Below the pieces are notes generated by a model. That model ran no database searches and had not been told where the DNA came from. It worked only from the letters and a program-made list of their open reading frames with translations. A DNA stretch of 12,500 bases, taken from assembly GCA_034096865.1 (NCBI GenBank), contig JAWQFJ010001279.1, positions 32,501 through 45,000 of the forward strand. The letters are read 5' to 3'. The translations under genes and the position numbers were made by a program. This DNA is from Theodoxus fluviatilis. Lineage: Eukaryota; Mollusca; Gastropoda; Cycloneritida; Neritidae. Of the stretch, positions 1 through 9,862 are shown in pieces (position 1 is the stretch's first letter; every line of letters begins with the position of its first letter).

Positions 1-2573
1 TACTTCATACTCAACAGTACAGGACTGCAACATACTTCATACTCAACAGTACAGGACTGCAACATACTTCATACTCAACAGTACAGGACTGCATCATACT
101 TCATACTCAACAGTACAGGACTGCATCATACTTCATACTCAACAGTACAGGACTGCAACATACTTCATACTCAACAGTACAGGACTGCATCATACTTCAT
201 ACTCAACAGTACAGGACTGCATCATACTTCATACTCAACAGTACAGGACTGCATCATACTTCATACTCAACAGTACAGGACTGCATCATACTTCATACTC
301 AACAGTACAGGACTGCATCATACTTCATACTCAACAGTACAGGACTGCAACATACTTCATACTCAACAGTACAGGACTGCATCATACTTCATACTCAACA
401 GTACAGGACTGCATCATACTTCATACTCAACAGTACAGGACTGCATCATACTTCATACTCAACAGTACAGGACTGCAACATACTTCATACTCAACAGTAC
501 AGGACTGCATCATACTTCATACTCAACAGTACAGGACTGCATCATACTTCATACTCAACAGTACAGGACTGCATCATACTTCATACTCAACAGTACAGGA
601 CTGCAACATACTTCATACTCAACAGTACAGGACTGCAACATACTTCATACTCAACAGTACAGGACTGCAACATACTTCATACTCAACAGTACAGGACTGC
701 AACATACTTCATACTCAACAGTACAGGACTGCAACATACTTCATACTCAACAGTACAGGACTGCATCATACTTCATACTCAACAGTACAGGACTGCAACA
801 TACTTCATACTCAACAGTACAGGACTGCAACATACTTCATACTCAACAGTACAGGACTGCAACATACTTCATACTCAACAGTACAGGACTGCAACATACT
901 TCATACTCAACAGTACAGGACTGCAACATACTTCATACTCAACAGTACAGGACTGCAACATACTTCATACTCAACAGTACAGGACTGCAACATACTTCAT
1001 ACTCAACAGTACAGGACTGCAACATACTTCATACTCAACAGTACAGGACTGCAACATACTTCATACTCAACAGTACAGGACTGCATCATACTTCATACTC
1101 AACAGTACAGGACTGCATCATACTTCATACTCAACAGTACAGGACTGCAACATACTTCATACTCAACAGTACAGGACTGCAACATACTTCATACTCAACA
1201 GTACAGGACTGCATCATACTTCATACTCAACAGTACAGGACTGCAACATACTTCATACTCAACAGTACAGGACTGCATCATACTTCATACTCAACAGTAC
1301 AGGACTGCATCATACTTCATACTCAACAGTACAGGACTGCATCATACTTCATACTCAACAGTACAGGACTGCATCATACTTCATACTCAACAGTACAGGA
1401 CTGCATCATACTTCATACTCAACAGTACAGGACTGCATCATACTTCATACTCAACAGTACAGGACTGCATCATACTTCATACTCAACAGTACAGGACTGC
1501 AACATACTTCATACTCAACAGTACAGGACTGCATCATACTTCATACTCAACAGTACAGGACTGCATCATACTTCATACTCAACAGTACAGGACTGCATCA
1601 TACTTCATACTCAACAGTACAGGACTGCACATACTTCATACTCAACAGTACAGGACTGCAACATACTTCATACTCAACAGTACAGGACTGCAACATACTT
1701 CATACTCAACAGTACAGGACTGCATCATACTTCATACTCAACAGTACAGGACTGCATCATACTTCATACTCAACAGTACAGGACTGCAACATACTTCATA
1801 CTCAACAGTACAGGACTGCATCATACTTCATACTCAACAGTACAGGACTGCAGCATACTTCATACTCAACAGTACAGGACTGCATCATACTTCATACTCA
1901 ACAGTACAGGACTGCAACATAGTTCATACTCAACAGTACAGGACTGCATCATACTTCATACTCAACAGTACAGGACTGCAGCATACTTCATACTCAACAG
2001 TACAGGACTGCAACATACTTCATACTCAACAGTACAGGACTGCAACATACTTCATACACAACAGTACAGGACTGCATCATACTTCATACACAACAGTACA
2101 GGACTGCATCATACTTCATACTCAACAGTACATGACTGCAGCATACTTCATACTCAACAGTACAGGACTGCAACATAGTTCATACTCAACAGTACAGGAC
2201 TGCATCATACTTCATACTCAACAGTACAGGACTGCAACATACTTCATACACAACAGTACAGGACTGCATCATACTTCATACTCAACAGTACAGGACTGCA
2301 ACATAGTTCATACTCAACAGTACAGGACTGCAACATACTTCATACTCAACAGTACAGGACTGCAGCATACTTCATACTCAACAGTACAGGACTGCAACAT
2401 AGTTCATACTCAACAGTACAGGACTGCATCATACTTCATACTCAACAGTACAGGACTGCAACATACTTCATACTCAACAGTACAGGACTGCAACATACTT
2501 CATACTCAACAGTACAGGACTGCAACATACTTCATACTCAACAGTACAGGACTGCAACATACTTCATACTCAA
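1..2573. repeat. 32-bp minisatellite, 80 full units, open at left edge
   Basis: Units repeat every 32 bases, beginning tacttcatactcaacag and ending ggactgcaNca. There are 50 full units up to 1600, one 31-bp unit at 1601-1631 (one base lost), 29 more full units from 1632, and a 14-base partial unit at 2560-2573. Unit position 30 is variable: a or t in most copies, g in a few near the right end. From about 1850 rightward other variants appear: tagttcat for tacttcat, and tacacaac for tactcaac. The interior is almost identical from copy to copy, as expected of an array kept uniform by recent unit turnover. On the minus strand it lies in the intron after the KLHL exon. The real array is longer than seen because it starts at base 1. 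Confidence 0.98.
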
Positions 2574-2609
2574 AAAAGTGCAACACAACCATGAAAACAG
2601 CTGACTGAC

Positions 2610-2770
2610 CGACAGCGCAGTGAGCTTTTCACCAGCTCCTCTGTGGCCACACGGTCAGTCAGGTAGTGTGGGGTCAGCAATGGTAGCCGCACTTTGACCA
2701 TCATCTCGGGCAGCCAATCCTTGCGCATCTCTGGCGAGCATTTGATCCAAGCCAGGACTGCCTCAAACAC
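2610..2770 (-). CDS. Kelch-like (KLHL) protein, internal exon of BACK domain
   Basis: This 161-bp exon encodes 53 codons plus two bases of the next. The protein starts VFEAVLAWIK and carries VRLPLL at residues 27-32, TPHYLTDRV at 33-41 and ends SLRC, then the first two bases of an Arg codon. This is the BACK domain that joins the BTB and kelch repeats in KLHL adaptors of Cullin-3 ubiquitin ligases: the aromatic/Trp helix, the R..LP stretch and VRLPLL are its hallmarks. A 3' splice site (tctggcag|gtgtttgag, pyrimidine-rich) lies just upstream, and a 5' splice site (gctgtcg|gtcagt) lies at 2609. Homology stops at both junctions, which supports the exon limits. In the family the next residues are usually D-L/xxEA, consistent with an Arg codon split by the intron. 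KLHL18, KLHL12 and KLHL20 types are all possible; I cannot name the member. No BTB or kelch exon is visible in the window. Confidence 0.85.
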
Positions 2771-2785
2771 CTGCCAGACAGGGAT

Positions 2786-2880
2786 GGAGAAATGATGGTT
2801 GACCAGATGGAGAGACAGATGGATTGAGGATGAGCAGATGGACTTACGGTTGGACTAAGAGATACATACGGATGGATGTT
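2786..2880. repeat. Degenerate GATG/GGAT tetranucleotide tract
   Basis: Repeated gatgg, cagatgg and ggatgg words spaced four to sixteen bases apart suggest an old decayed tetranucleotide microsatellite. It lies in the intron just upstream of the KLHL exon's 3' splice site on the minus strand. Confidence 0.5.
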
Positions 2881-2949
2881 GGCAAAGGGAGGGGTAGGCA
2901 GATGAAAAAAACTGAGATGGAAAAACTAGCAAATGATGGGGAGGCAGAG

Positions 2950-3211
<262 letters not shown>

Positions 3212-3944
3212 ACATACTAACATAAGCACTACTAAATGACATACCTACACATGCTTGTAAACACACGACCCCCATATTGAGAACTTGCCATAAAATACAA
3301 CCATTTCCTGCTGACATGTCCATGTTGTCATACATTCAATGCAAATCTAAGAATGCATGGACTGGAGTAGATCAATGCAGACCTGGTTGAAACAACACCT
3401 TACAAATCAATACTCCCTGGCCTTGTTTAGAGAACCAGCGAGAAACACTAGCAAGGAATGACCAGCAGACGTCATCATAGGCTTCCCAAGGTCTGGACAG
3501 ATGTGCCCGAAACCTTGGTCAGTTTTAATGTATTGACCACAAGAGTCTGCTGAAGGACATAGGCAGATGATGACAAATGACCAACAACCACCTGTAACAC
3601 ATGACCACCCCCACACCATATGCAACCATCCCTGCTAATTTCAGTATTTCAATAACAACAAAGCACAGCAGAACACAACAAAGGATATTCATTGCAGGTT
3701 GACAACATTAGGTCGGATCTGTTGACATCAAATGGTCACTTGCCTCACACAAATCACCCCTGCTGTGATTGGAGGTGTTGGTTTTAAGGCTGAAACAGAA
3801 GCCACAAGGGGAGGACAAGGTAACTGTGATGTAACCAATCCATCCCAGGCAAGCTGGGACTATGAATCAGGCCGCCTGTGCCAGGCCCAAGTCAATAGGG
3901 ATATACACCTCCCTCCCTCCAACTGGCAAGCCTCTCGCTACAAC
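3212..3944. other. Unique sequence, no gene recognised
   Basis: No recognised domain in any frame. A plus-strand frame is open from 3732 into the CT-rich array, but the part before the array matches nothing I know. A minus-strand frame at 3407-3625 is likewise unconvincing. A 6-bp inverted repeat, TGGTCA and TGACCA separated by 12 bases, lies at 3516-3539. If the KLHL gene is intact, this is probably its intron. Confidence 0.5.
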
Positions 3945-4989
3945 AAATGCTCCCCCCCTCTGCTACGCTCCCTTTTTCCAAGACTCTCTTATGCTCCAGT
4001 TCTCCACTACACTCCCTCATGGTCCTTTTCCTTACTACACTCCCTCATGCTCCCTTTCCTCACTACACTCTCTTTCCTCACTACACTCCCTCATGCTCCC
4101 TTTCACCATTACACTCCCTCATGCTCCCTTTCACCATTACACTCCCTCATGCTCCCTTTCACCATAACACTCCCTCATGCTCCCTATCATCACCACACTC
4201 CCTCATGCTCCCTTTCCTCACTTCACCCCCACAGGCTTCCTTCATCCACTACACTCCCTCATGCTCCCTTTCACCATTACACTCCCTCATGCTCCCTTTC
4301 ACCATAACACTCCCTCATGCTCCCTATCATCACCACACTCCATCATGATCCCTATCATCACTACACTTCCTCGTGCTCCCTTTCCTCACTACACTCCCTC
4401 ATGCTCCCTTTCACCATTACACTCCCTCATGCTCCCTATCATCACCACACTCCATCATGATCCCTATCATCACTACACTTCCTCGTGCTCCCTTTCCTCA
4501 CTACACTCCCTCATGCTCCCTTTCACCATTACACTCCCTCATGCTCCCTTTCACCATAACACTCCTTCATGCTCCCTATCATCACCACACTCTCTCATGC
4601 TCCCTTTCCTCACTTCACCCCCACAGGCTTCCTTCATCCACTAAACTCCCTCATGCTCCTTTTCTTCACTACACTCCCTCGTGCTCCCTTTCACCATTAC
4701 ACTCCTTCATGCTCCCTTTCACCACTACACTCCTTCATGCTCCCTTTCACCATTACACTCCCTCATGCTCCCTTTCACCATTACACTCCCTCATGCTCCC
4801 TTTCACCATTACACTCCTTCATGCTCCCTATCATCACTTCACCCCCACAGGCTTTCTTCATCCACTACACTCCCCCATGCTCACTTTCTTCACTACACTC
4901 CCCCATGCTCCCTTTCCTCACTACACTCCCCCATGCTCCCTTTCCTCACTACACTCCCTCATGCTCCCTTTCACCATTACACTCCCTCA
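3945..4989. repeat. 28-bp CT-rich minisatellite with higher-order duplications
   Basis: About 37 units of 28 bases, typically cactccctcatgctccctt followed by tcaccatta. Sub-variants replace the tail with cctcactac or atcatcaccac. Rarer units recur at exact multiples of 28: catcatgatccc at 4341 and 4453 (112 bases apart), and acaggctt at 4231, 4623 and 4847 (392 and 224 apart). This shows multi-unit blocks were duplicated in register. The left edge is decayed (ctacgctcc, ttatgctcc) and the right edge ends abruptly at ccctcaaatgcc. The plus strand is almost free of stops, giving long frames rich in His, Pro, Ser and Leu. These are repeat artefacts: since 28 is not a multiple of three, each frame cycles through the same peptide. 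Confidence 0.95.
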
Positions 4990-5119
4990 AATGCCATAAT
5001 CAACTACATTTTCGTATAAGTATTAATACCATTACATACAGCACAAGGGTGTGAATTATTATTGAAATCACACTGTTCTGGGTGATGAAACTACTTCACT
5101 TTCACACACACAAACACAC

Positions 5120-5122
<3 letters not shown>

Positions 5123-5175
<53 letters not shown>
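5123..5175. repeat. (CT)n microsatellite
   Basis: A pure CT dinucleotide run of about 53 bases, following a short stretch of CA-rich sequence. It immediately precedes the retroelement tail. Confidence 0.97.
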
Positions 5176-5179
<4 letters not shown>

Positions 5180-5271
5180 CATTTGAATATTTTGCCTCAA
5201 GGGCTGAATGTAAGAAAGGCACTACTGTCTAATTCACTACCCTTGTAAAATAAAGTTTGTTCGTTCGTTCG

Positions 5272-5278
<7 letters not shown>
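5176..5278 (+). mobile_element. Retroelement 3' tail ending in (GTTC)n
   Basis: Unique sequence runs to ttgtaaaataaagtttgt, then four to five gttc repeats. An AATAAA-like word followed by a short tandem repeat is typical of the 3' end of a 5'-truncated LINE or a SINE. Only about 85 bases of body remain, bounded by CT tracts on both sides, and no coding part is present. The family is not identified; the assignment rests on layout, not homology. Confidence 0.4.

Positions 5279-5354
<76 letters not shown>
5277..5354. repeat. (TC)n microsatellite
   Basis: A pure TC run of about 78 bases grows directly out of the (GTTC)n tail. Slippage of the tail's terminal ttc is a simple way for it to have arisen. 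Confidence 0.97.
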
Positions 5355-5358
<4 letters not shown>

Positions 5359-5486
5359 GAATTTCCTGGGACTTACATGTCTAGGTACGTCATAAGATTC
5401 AGAATGTAGCAGTGAAGTGTGAAGATAGATCTTTTACTTTGTTTTCATTGTTTTTTCTTTTTCTTTTTCTCTTGACTTGTGGTTAG

Positions 5487-6048
5487 CGCTGTAGTGACAG
5501 ATGAACGTTGCTTGAGACATTTTCGGATTGATGTCCGTTCGTCAACCTGTGCTTATCTCGTGACAATAATGAGTACTCTACGTTGTCGGTCACTCCCACC
5601 GCTTGATATAGACCTTGTCTCCGTTTCATCTTCTAATGCAACTGTTCTCACGAGGTCAAGATTCTGCTAGTTTGTTCTGAATAAAGAACAAACTGTAAAA
5701 AAAATCTGTAAAAAAGCAGTAAAAAGACGGCACATCATCACCAAAGAGAAATCCAATAACATTGCACTCGAGTTTAGTACTGCTGCATGTGTTGCATTTG
5801 AAAATGCGGCAGTGGCTGTACTAAAAAACAATATCTCATCCCATGACATGGACAGGGATGGTAGAGAGGTACAAATGGTCTTCAAAAAGAGTAATTTCTA
5901 CACTTTCTCTTTGTATCGAACAACACTGCGTGCCCTTGCAAATGGACCCCATCTGAACTATTTCTGGGAAGACTTGTTGGACATAATGTGCAAAGTGGGC
6001 CTGGATGATCCCAATATTAACACAAAATTGGATATGTTTAACAAGCAC

Positions 6049-6050
<2 letters not shown>
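5487..6050 (+). pseudogene. Protein-like frame broken by one in-frame TAG, identity unknown
   Basis: One plus frame is open from about 5476 to the CT tract except for a TAG at 5668-5670. The upstream part contains CAYLVTIMSTLRC. The downstream part (126 residues to the CT tract) contains KSNFYTFSLYRTTLRAL and NYFWEDLLDIMCKVG, with amino-acid and codon use that looks coding. A long pyrimidine tract (5435-5470) followed by gtggttag at 5486 could be a 3' splice site, with alternative AGs at 5493 and 5499. The open frame then runs on through the CT and CA repeats as Ser-Leu and His-Thr, which is surely not native. I recognise no family. It could be a decayed gene or a transposon fragment. The opposite strand also has a shorter open frame here, so the strand is not certain. 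Confidence 0.35.
5669..5694. other. Perfect 10-bp inverted repeat over the TAG stop
   Basis: AGTTTGTTCT at 5669-5678 is the exact reverse complement of AGAACAAACT at 5685-5694, with gaataa as loop. It overlaps the in-frame stop of the protein-like frame and is followed by A-rich sequence. As RNA it would form a stable stem-loop. Confidence 0.85.
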
Positions 6051-6129
<79 letters not shown>

Positions 6130-6134
6130 CCTCC
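6051..6134. repeat. (CT)n microsatellite
   Basis: CT repeats with one ttt interruption near 6116 and a CCCTCCC end. A polypurine-polypyrimidine mirror tract of this kind can form triplex (H-) DNA. Confidence 0.97.
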
Positions 6135-6136
6135 CT

Positions 6137-7167
<1,031 letters not shown>

Positions 7168-7313
7168 CTAAAGGCCACAGTCCTTCCGATCAATGGAGCC
7201 ACATTTGTTGGCATCGATCTGCATTTCCATTGGCTGCCCGCATGCCTGCCAGTGTGTGAGTAGCTGCGTCTGTTTACTCAGATAGACCATATGGAGCAGC
7301 TTGGAGGCATGAC
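7168..7313 (-). CDS. Candidate last exon of an unidentified gene
   Basis: On the minus strand a C-rich pyrimidine tract ends in gagctcag|gtcatgcc at 7314, and the frame runs 47 residues to a TAG at 7168-7170. The peptide contains HASKLLHMVYLSKQTQLL, CGQPMEMQ and ends DRKDCGL. The exon starts with two bases of a codon, and the upstream exon at 8260-8360 ends with exactly one base of a codon, so the two join in frame to give a Gly. A 47-codon open run alone would occur by chance about one time in ten. The case therefore rests on the phase match, the splice signals and the protein-like composition. I do not recognise the family; the Cys spacing does not match a zinc finger I know. Confidence 0.5.
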
Positions 7314-7334
7314 CTGAGCTCCCACACAAGCATT

Positions 7335-7440
7335 GGGGGGATGGGGGGAGCGGGACTGGGGGGGGGAGGGGGGGGGGCTGTAGGGGAGGGGGGAGTCAGA
7401 GCGGAAGGGAAGGCGGGAGATGGGGAGGAAATGGGAGGGG
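7335..7440 (+). repeat. G-rich tract, G-quadruplex candidate
   Basis: Runs of four to eleven G recur with short spacers (for example tggggggatggggggagcgg), enough for many alternative G-quadruplexes on the plus strand and i-motifs on the minus strand. As RNA from the minus strand this would be a C-rich polypyrimidine tract before the 7314 splice site. Confidence 0.85.
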
Positions 7441-7507
7441 ATCAATACACAGCCAAGCCTACACTGGGCAAACTTCTGGAGCGCCAAGCAGGCCCTCCCC
7501 ACATCAG

Positions 7508-8259
7508 CAAGTCCCACTCCCCGAGCCTGCTTGCAGTGACAGACGGGAGGGAATGGGGAGGAGGCACAGACATAGATAGTCATGCAAGTCCCCCTCCCCC
7601 AGCCTGCTTGCAGTGACAGACGGGAGGGAATGGGGAGGAGGCACAGACATAGTCATGCAAGTCCCACTCCCCCAGCCTGCTTGCAGTGACAGGCGGGAGG
7701 GAATGGGGAGGAGGCACAGACATAGATAGTCATGCAAGTCCCACTCCCCGAGCCTGCTTGCAGTGACAGGCGGGAGGGAATGGGGAGGAGGCACAGACAT
7801 AGTCATGCAAGTCCCCCTCCCCCAGCCTGCTTGCAGTGACAGGCGGGAGGGAATGGGGAGGAGGCACAGACATAGTCATGCAAATCCCACTCCCCCAGCC
7901 TGCTTGCAGTGACAGGCGGGAGGGAATGGGGAGGAGGCACAGACATAGTCATGCAAATCCCACTCCCCGAGCCTGCTTGCAGTGACAGACGGGAGGGAAT
8001 GGGGAGGAGGCACAGACATAGAAATGCAAATCCCACTCCCCCAGCCTGCTTGCAGTGACAGGCGGGAGGGAATGGGGAGGAGGCACAGACATAGATAGTC
8101 ATGCAAGTCCCCCTCCACCAGCCTGCTTGCAGTGACAGGCGGGAGGGAATGGGGAGGAGGCACAGACATAGTCATGCAAGTCCCACTCCCCCAGCCTGCT
8201 TGCAGTGACAGGCGGGAGGGAATGGGGAGGAGGCACAGACATAGTCATGCAAATCCCAC
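7508..8259. repeat. 73/77-bp minisatellite, ten copies
   Basis: The marker gggagggaatgg starts at 7545, 7622, 7695, 7772, 7845, 7918, 7991, 8064, 8141 and 8214. Spacings are 77, 73, 77, 73, 73, 73, 73, 77 and 73 bases. The 4-bp difference is an extra atag in catagatagtcatg. Linked variants include ccccgagcc or cccccagcc, acagac or acaggc, and gcaagtc or gcaaatc. The array's right end coincides with the exon-intron junction at 8259/8260. Minus-strand open frames here are repeat artefacts. Confidence 0.97.
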
Positions 8260-8360
8260 CTAGCTTTGGAATTCCCTTATCTATCATCCCTTCAAACTCT
8301 TTCTGCAGAATTCTCAGTATCTGACCCCTCTTTTCTTCTTCACTTGCTGGACACTGACTT
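8260..8360 (-). CDS. Candidate penultimate exon of an unidentified gene
   Basis: This 101-bp exon carries one base, 33 codons and one base. The peptide begins SQCPASEEEKRGQ and continues ILRILQKEFEGMIDKG, then IPKL. It looks like an acidic then amphipathic helical segment and has strongly coding-like composition. The 3' splice site is excellent: a run of T then aaatttag|aagtcag. The 5' splice site is ctag|gtggga. The exon phase fits the candidate last exon at 7168-7313. The 5' splice site is contributed by the first unit of the 73-bp array. No upstream exon was found; it must end with two bases of a codon. Family not recognised. Confidence 0.5.
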
Positions 8361-8806
8361 CTAAATTTAAAAAAAAACTTGGAATTTGGGGCAATTGAAG
8401 TACATTTAGGTCAACACACAAACATTTACTCTTGGAATTTTTCTATGGAGAAGGGAGGGATTTGCTACGAGGTTGTAACTGTTCACAAGTGATAATAAAC
8501 ACATTTACTGGATGAAACTTGAAAGCAACCTTATTAAGGGAGATACAGCTTTCATATGATGCATTCAGAAAATCAAAATGAAAATAACCAAGGGCCACAG
8601 CATTCCAAATTAGAAGGAATAAGAGAGCTGTTTCATCTGTGACAAATTTCTCACTAACTCAGCATCAGGAAAGTCTGAGTATAACTACTCTTTCTCCATT
8701 ATGAATATGTTTCCCTGTAAACACTTCCTGTGATATGCTTGCTCAGTGTACACAAGTTAGCCAAATATCATAATGCCCATTTCATCTTCCAGTGGATTCC
8801 AATCAG
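8361..8806. other. AT-rich probable intron
   Basis: No convincing exon in either strand. On the minus strand a short frame reading DWNPLEDEMGIMIFG then stop (about 8757-8804) looks protein-like but has no 5' splice site before the stop. Confidence 0.4.
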
Positions 8807-8845
8807 CAGCACCACCAGCACCAGCACCAGCACCAACACCATCAC

Positions 8846-8887
<42 letters not shown>

Positions 8888-8888
8888 T
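8807..8888. repeat. CAC/CAG mosaic followed by (ATC)n
   Basis: cagcaccaccagcacc-type units (8807-8847) pass into a nearly pure ATC run of about 13 triplets. In the minus strand it would read Asp or Met runs, and in the plus strand Ile runs. No evidence that it is coding. Confidence 0.95.
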
Positions 8889-9257
8889 GCAAAAAGGATA
8901 TCTCCTCCACATAATGTATTTGTGGCACAGACAGTTGTCCAAGATTCACTGACTGAATAAATTACCACTGAAGCAGATGGTCGATACTCGAGCAATGCAA
9001 AGCAAAATCACTGACAGTAGATTCCCTTTGCTTGATGCAAGTGCCAAACTCATGACAGCAAATGTACATCATGTACCATGCCATGACATCCAGGGTTATC
9101 TGATACACAGAAATGCCACAGTAACTGACAGTGCAAGTTTCATGTCAGTACACCCAGTGATAGTTGAAACATTGAAAATGTCAAGCGAAACATATGGCCA
9201 GAGATGCTTGCTCGATGCCCCCCTCATAAGCTGGAACCCCTGGCTGCTAGGCTTTTG
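8889..9257. other. Unique sequence with weak open frame
   Basis: A 98-residue plus frame at 8977-9273 runs into the 25-bp repeat, but both strands have open frames here and nothing is recognised. No splice-bounded exon can be supported. Confidence 0.35.
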
Positions 9258-9361
9258 GGGCCTGCTCCAGTAGCTCAGCCAGGAGCCTGCTCCAGTAGCT
9301 CAGCCAGGGGCCTGCTCCAGTAGCTCAGCCAGGGGCCTGCTCCAGTAGCTCAGCCAGGGGC
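9258..9361. repeat. 25-bp tandem repeat, four copies
   Basis: cctgctccagtagctcagcc plus agggg repeats at 9261, 9286, 9311 and 9336, with one a/g difference in the first junction. The following cggccccaagcagccaaagc is unique. Confidence 0.95.
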
Positions 9362-9699
9362 GGCCCCAAGCAGCCAAAGCGGCTTCAAGGGTGCATCGGC
9401 TTAGGGTCAGGTCATTTAGATCTAGCCATGGATTCCAATCACCCTGGAGGTTTGAGCCCAACTCATGTGCAACAACAACCTGGTTGTCGTTATGTCAAAT
9501 GTCAAATCCACTCCCATGAACATACTTGCACATATCTACAACAAAGAGGAAATCAACGCCCGTCACTCCATCACCATTTCATCTGGCAAGACACTCTTCT
9601 TGTGAAATGTTGACTTTTGCCAAAGGTCGTTCAACAAATGACAAATAACAGCTTTTGATCTCGGTGACGTCATCCACAACATAACTATTTACCAGTCAC
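9362..9699. other. Unique sequence with one CRE-like palindrome
   Basis: No gene recognised. The 61-residue frame at 9428-9613 has no family resemblance. A perfect TGACGTCA lies at 9665-9672. Confidence 0.4.
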
Positions 9700-9862
9700 C
9701 CTTCCCTACTTACCCCCCCTCCCCTAACCACTCAGCCCTACCCACCCCTCACCCACCCCCACCCACCCCACCCATCTCTCACCCCTCAACCACCCCCACC
9801 CACCCACCCATTCTCCCCCACCCCACCCACCCACTTACCTCACTCTCACCACCCTCATTCAC
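9700..9862. repeat. C-rich CCCA/CCACCC low-complexity tract
   Basis: Irregular ccaccc, cccaccca and ctcaccc words without a fixed period. The minus strand has many GGG runs and could form G-quadruplexes. It is not a telomere repeat. Confidence 0.85.

Larger units (their letters stand above)
7314..8259 (-). other. Candidate intron made mostly of minisatellite
   Basis: Between the two candidate exons, this 946-bp minus-strand intron begins GTGGGATTTGC and ends in a C-rich tract and CAG. About 750 of its bases are the 73/77-bp array. The C-rich tract 7335-7440 supplies the pyrimidines before the 3' splice site. About 70 bases between them (7441-7507) are unique. Confidence 0.45.

Noticed and set aside
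1..2573. CRISPR-like regular repeats
   Set aside because: The 32-bp units abut directly with no unique spacers, and the sequence is animal-like; it is a minisatellite.
2132..2608. 158-residue open frame in the 32-bp array
   Set aside because: Its ATG is a single point variant in one repeat unit, and the frame is open only because the unit lacks stops.
3732..5054. Overlapping 100-208 residue plus-strand frames
   Set aside because: All are phases of one 28-residue cyclic peptide from the CT-rich array.
7504..8287. Minus-strand frames of about 100 residues with PPPHSLP repeats
   Set aside because: Products of the 73/77-bp array; only the part upstream of 8260 on the minus strand looks coding.
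8977..9273. 98-residue plus-strand open frame
   Set aside because: The other strand is also open, no motif is recognised, and it ends inside the 25-bp repeat.
9700..9862. Degenerate telomere repeat
   Set aside because: The words are ccaccc and cccaccca rather than a regular ccctaa; there is no fixed six-base period.
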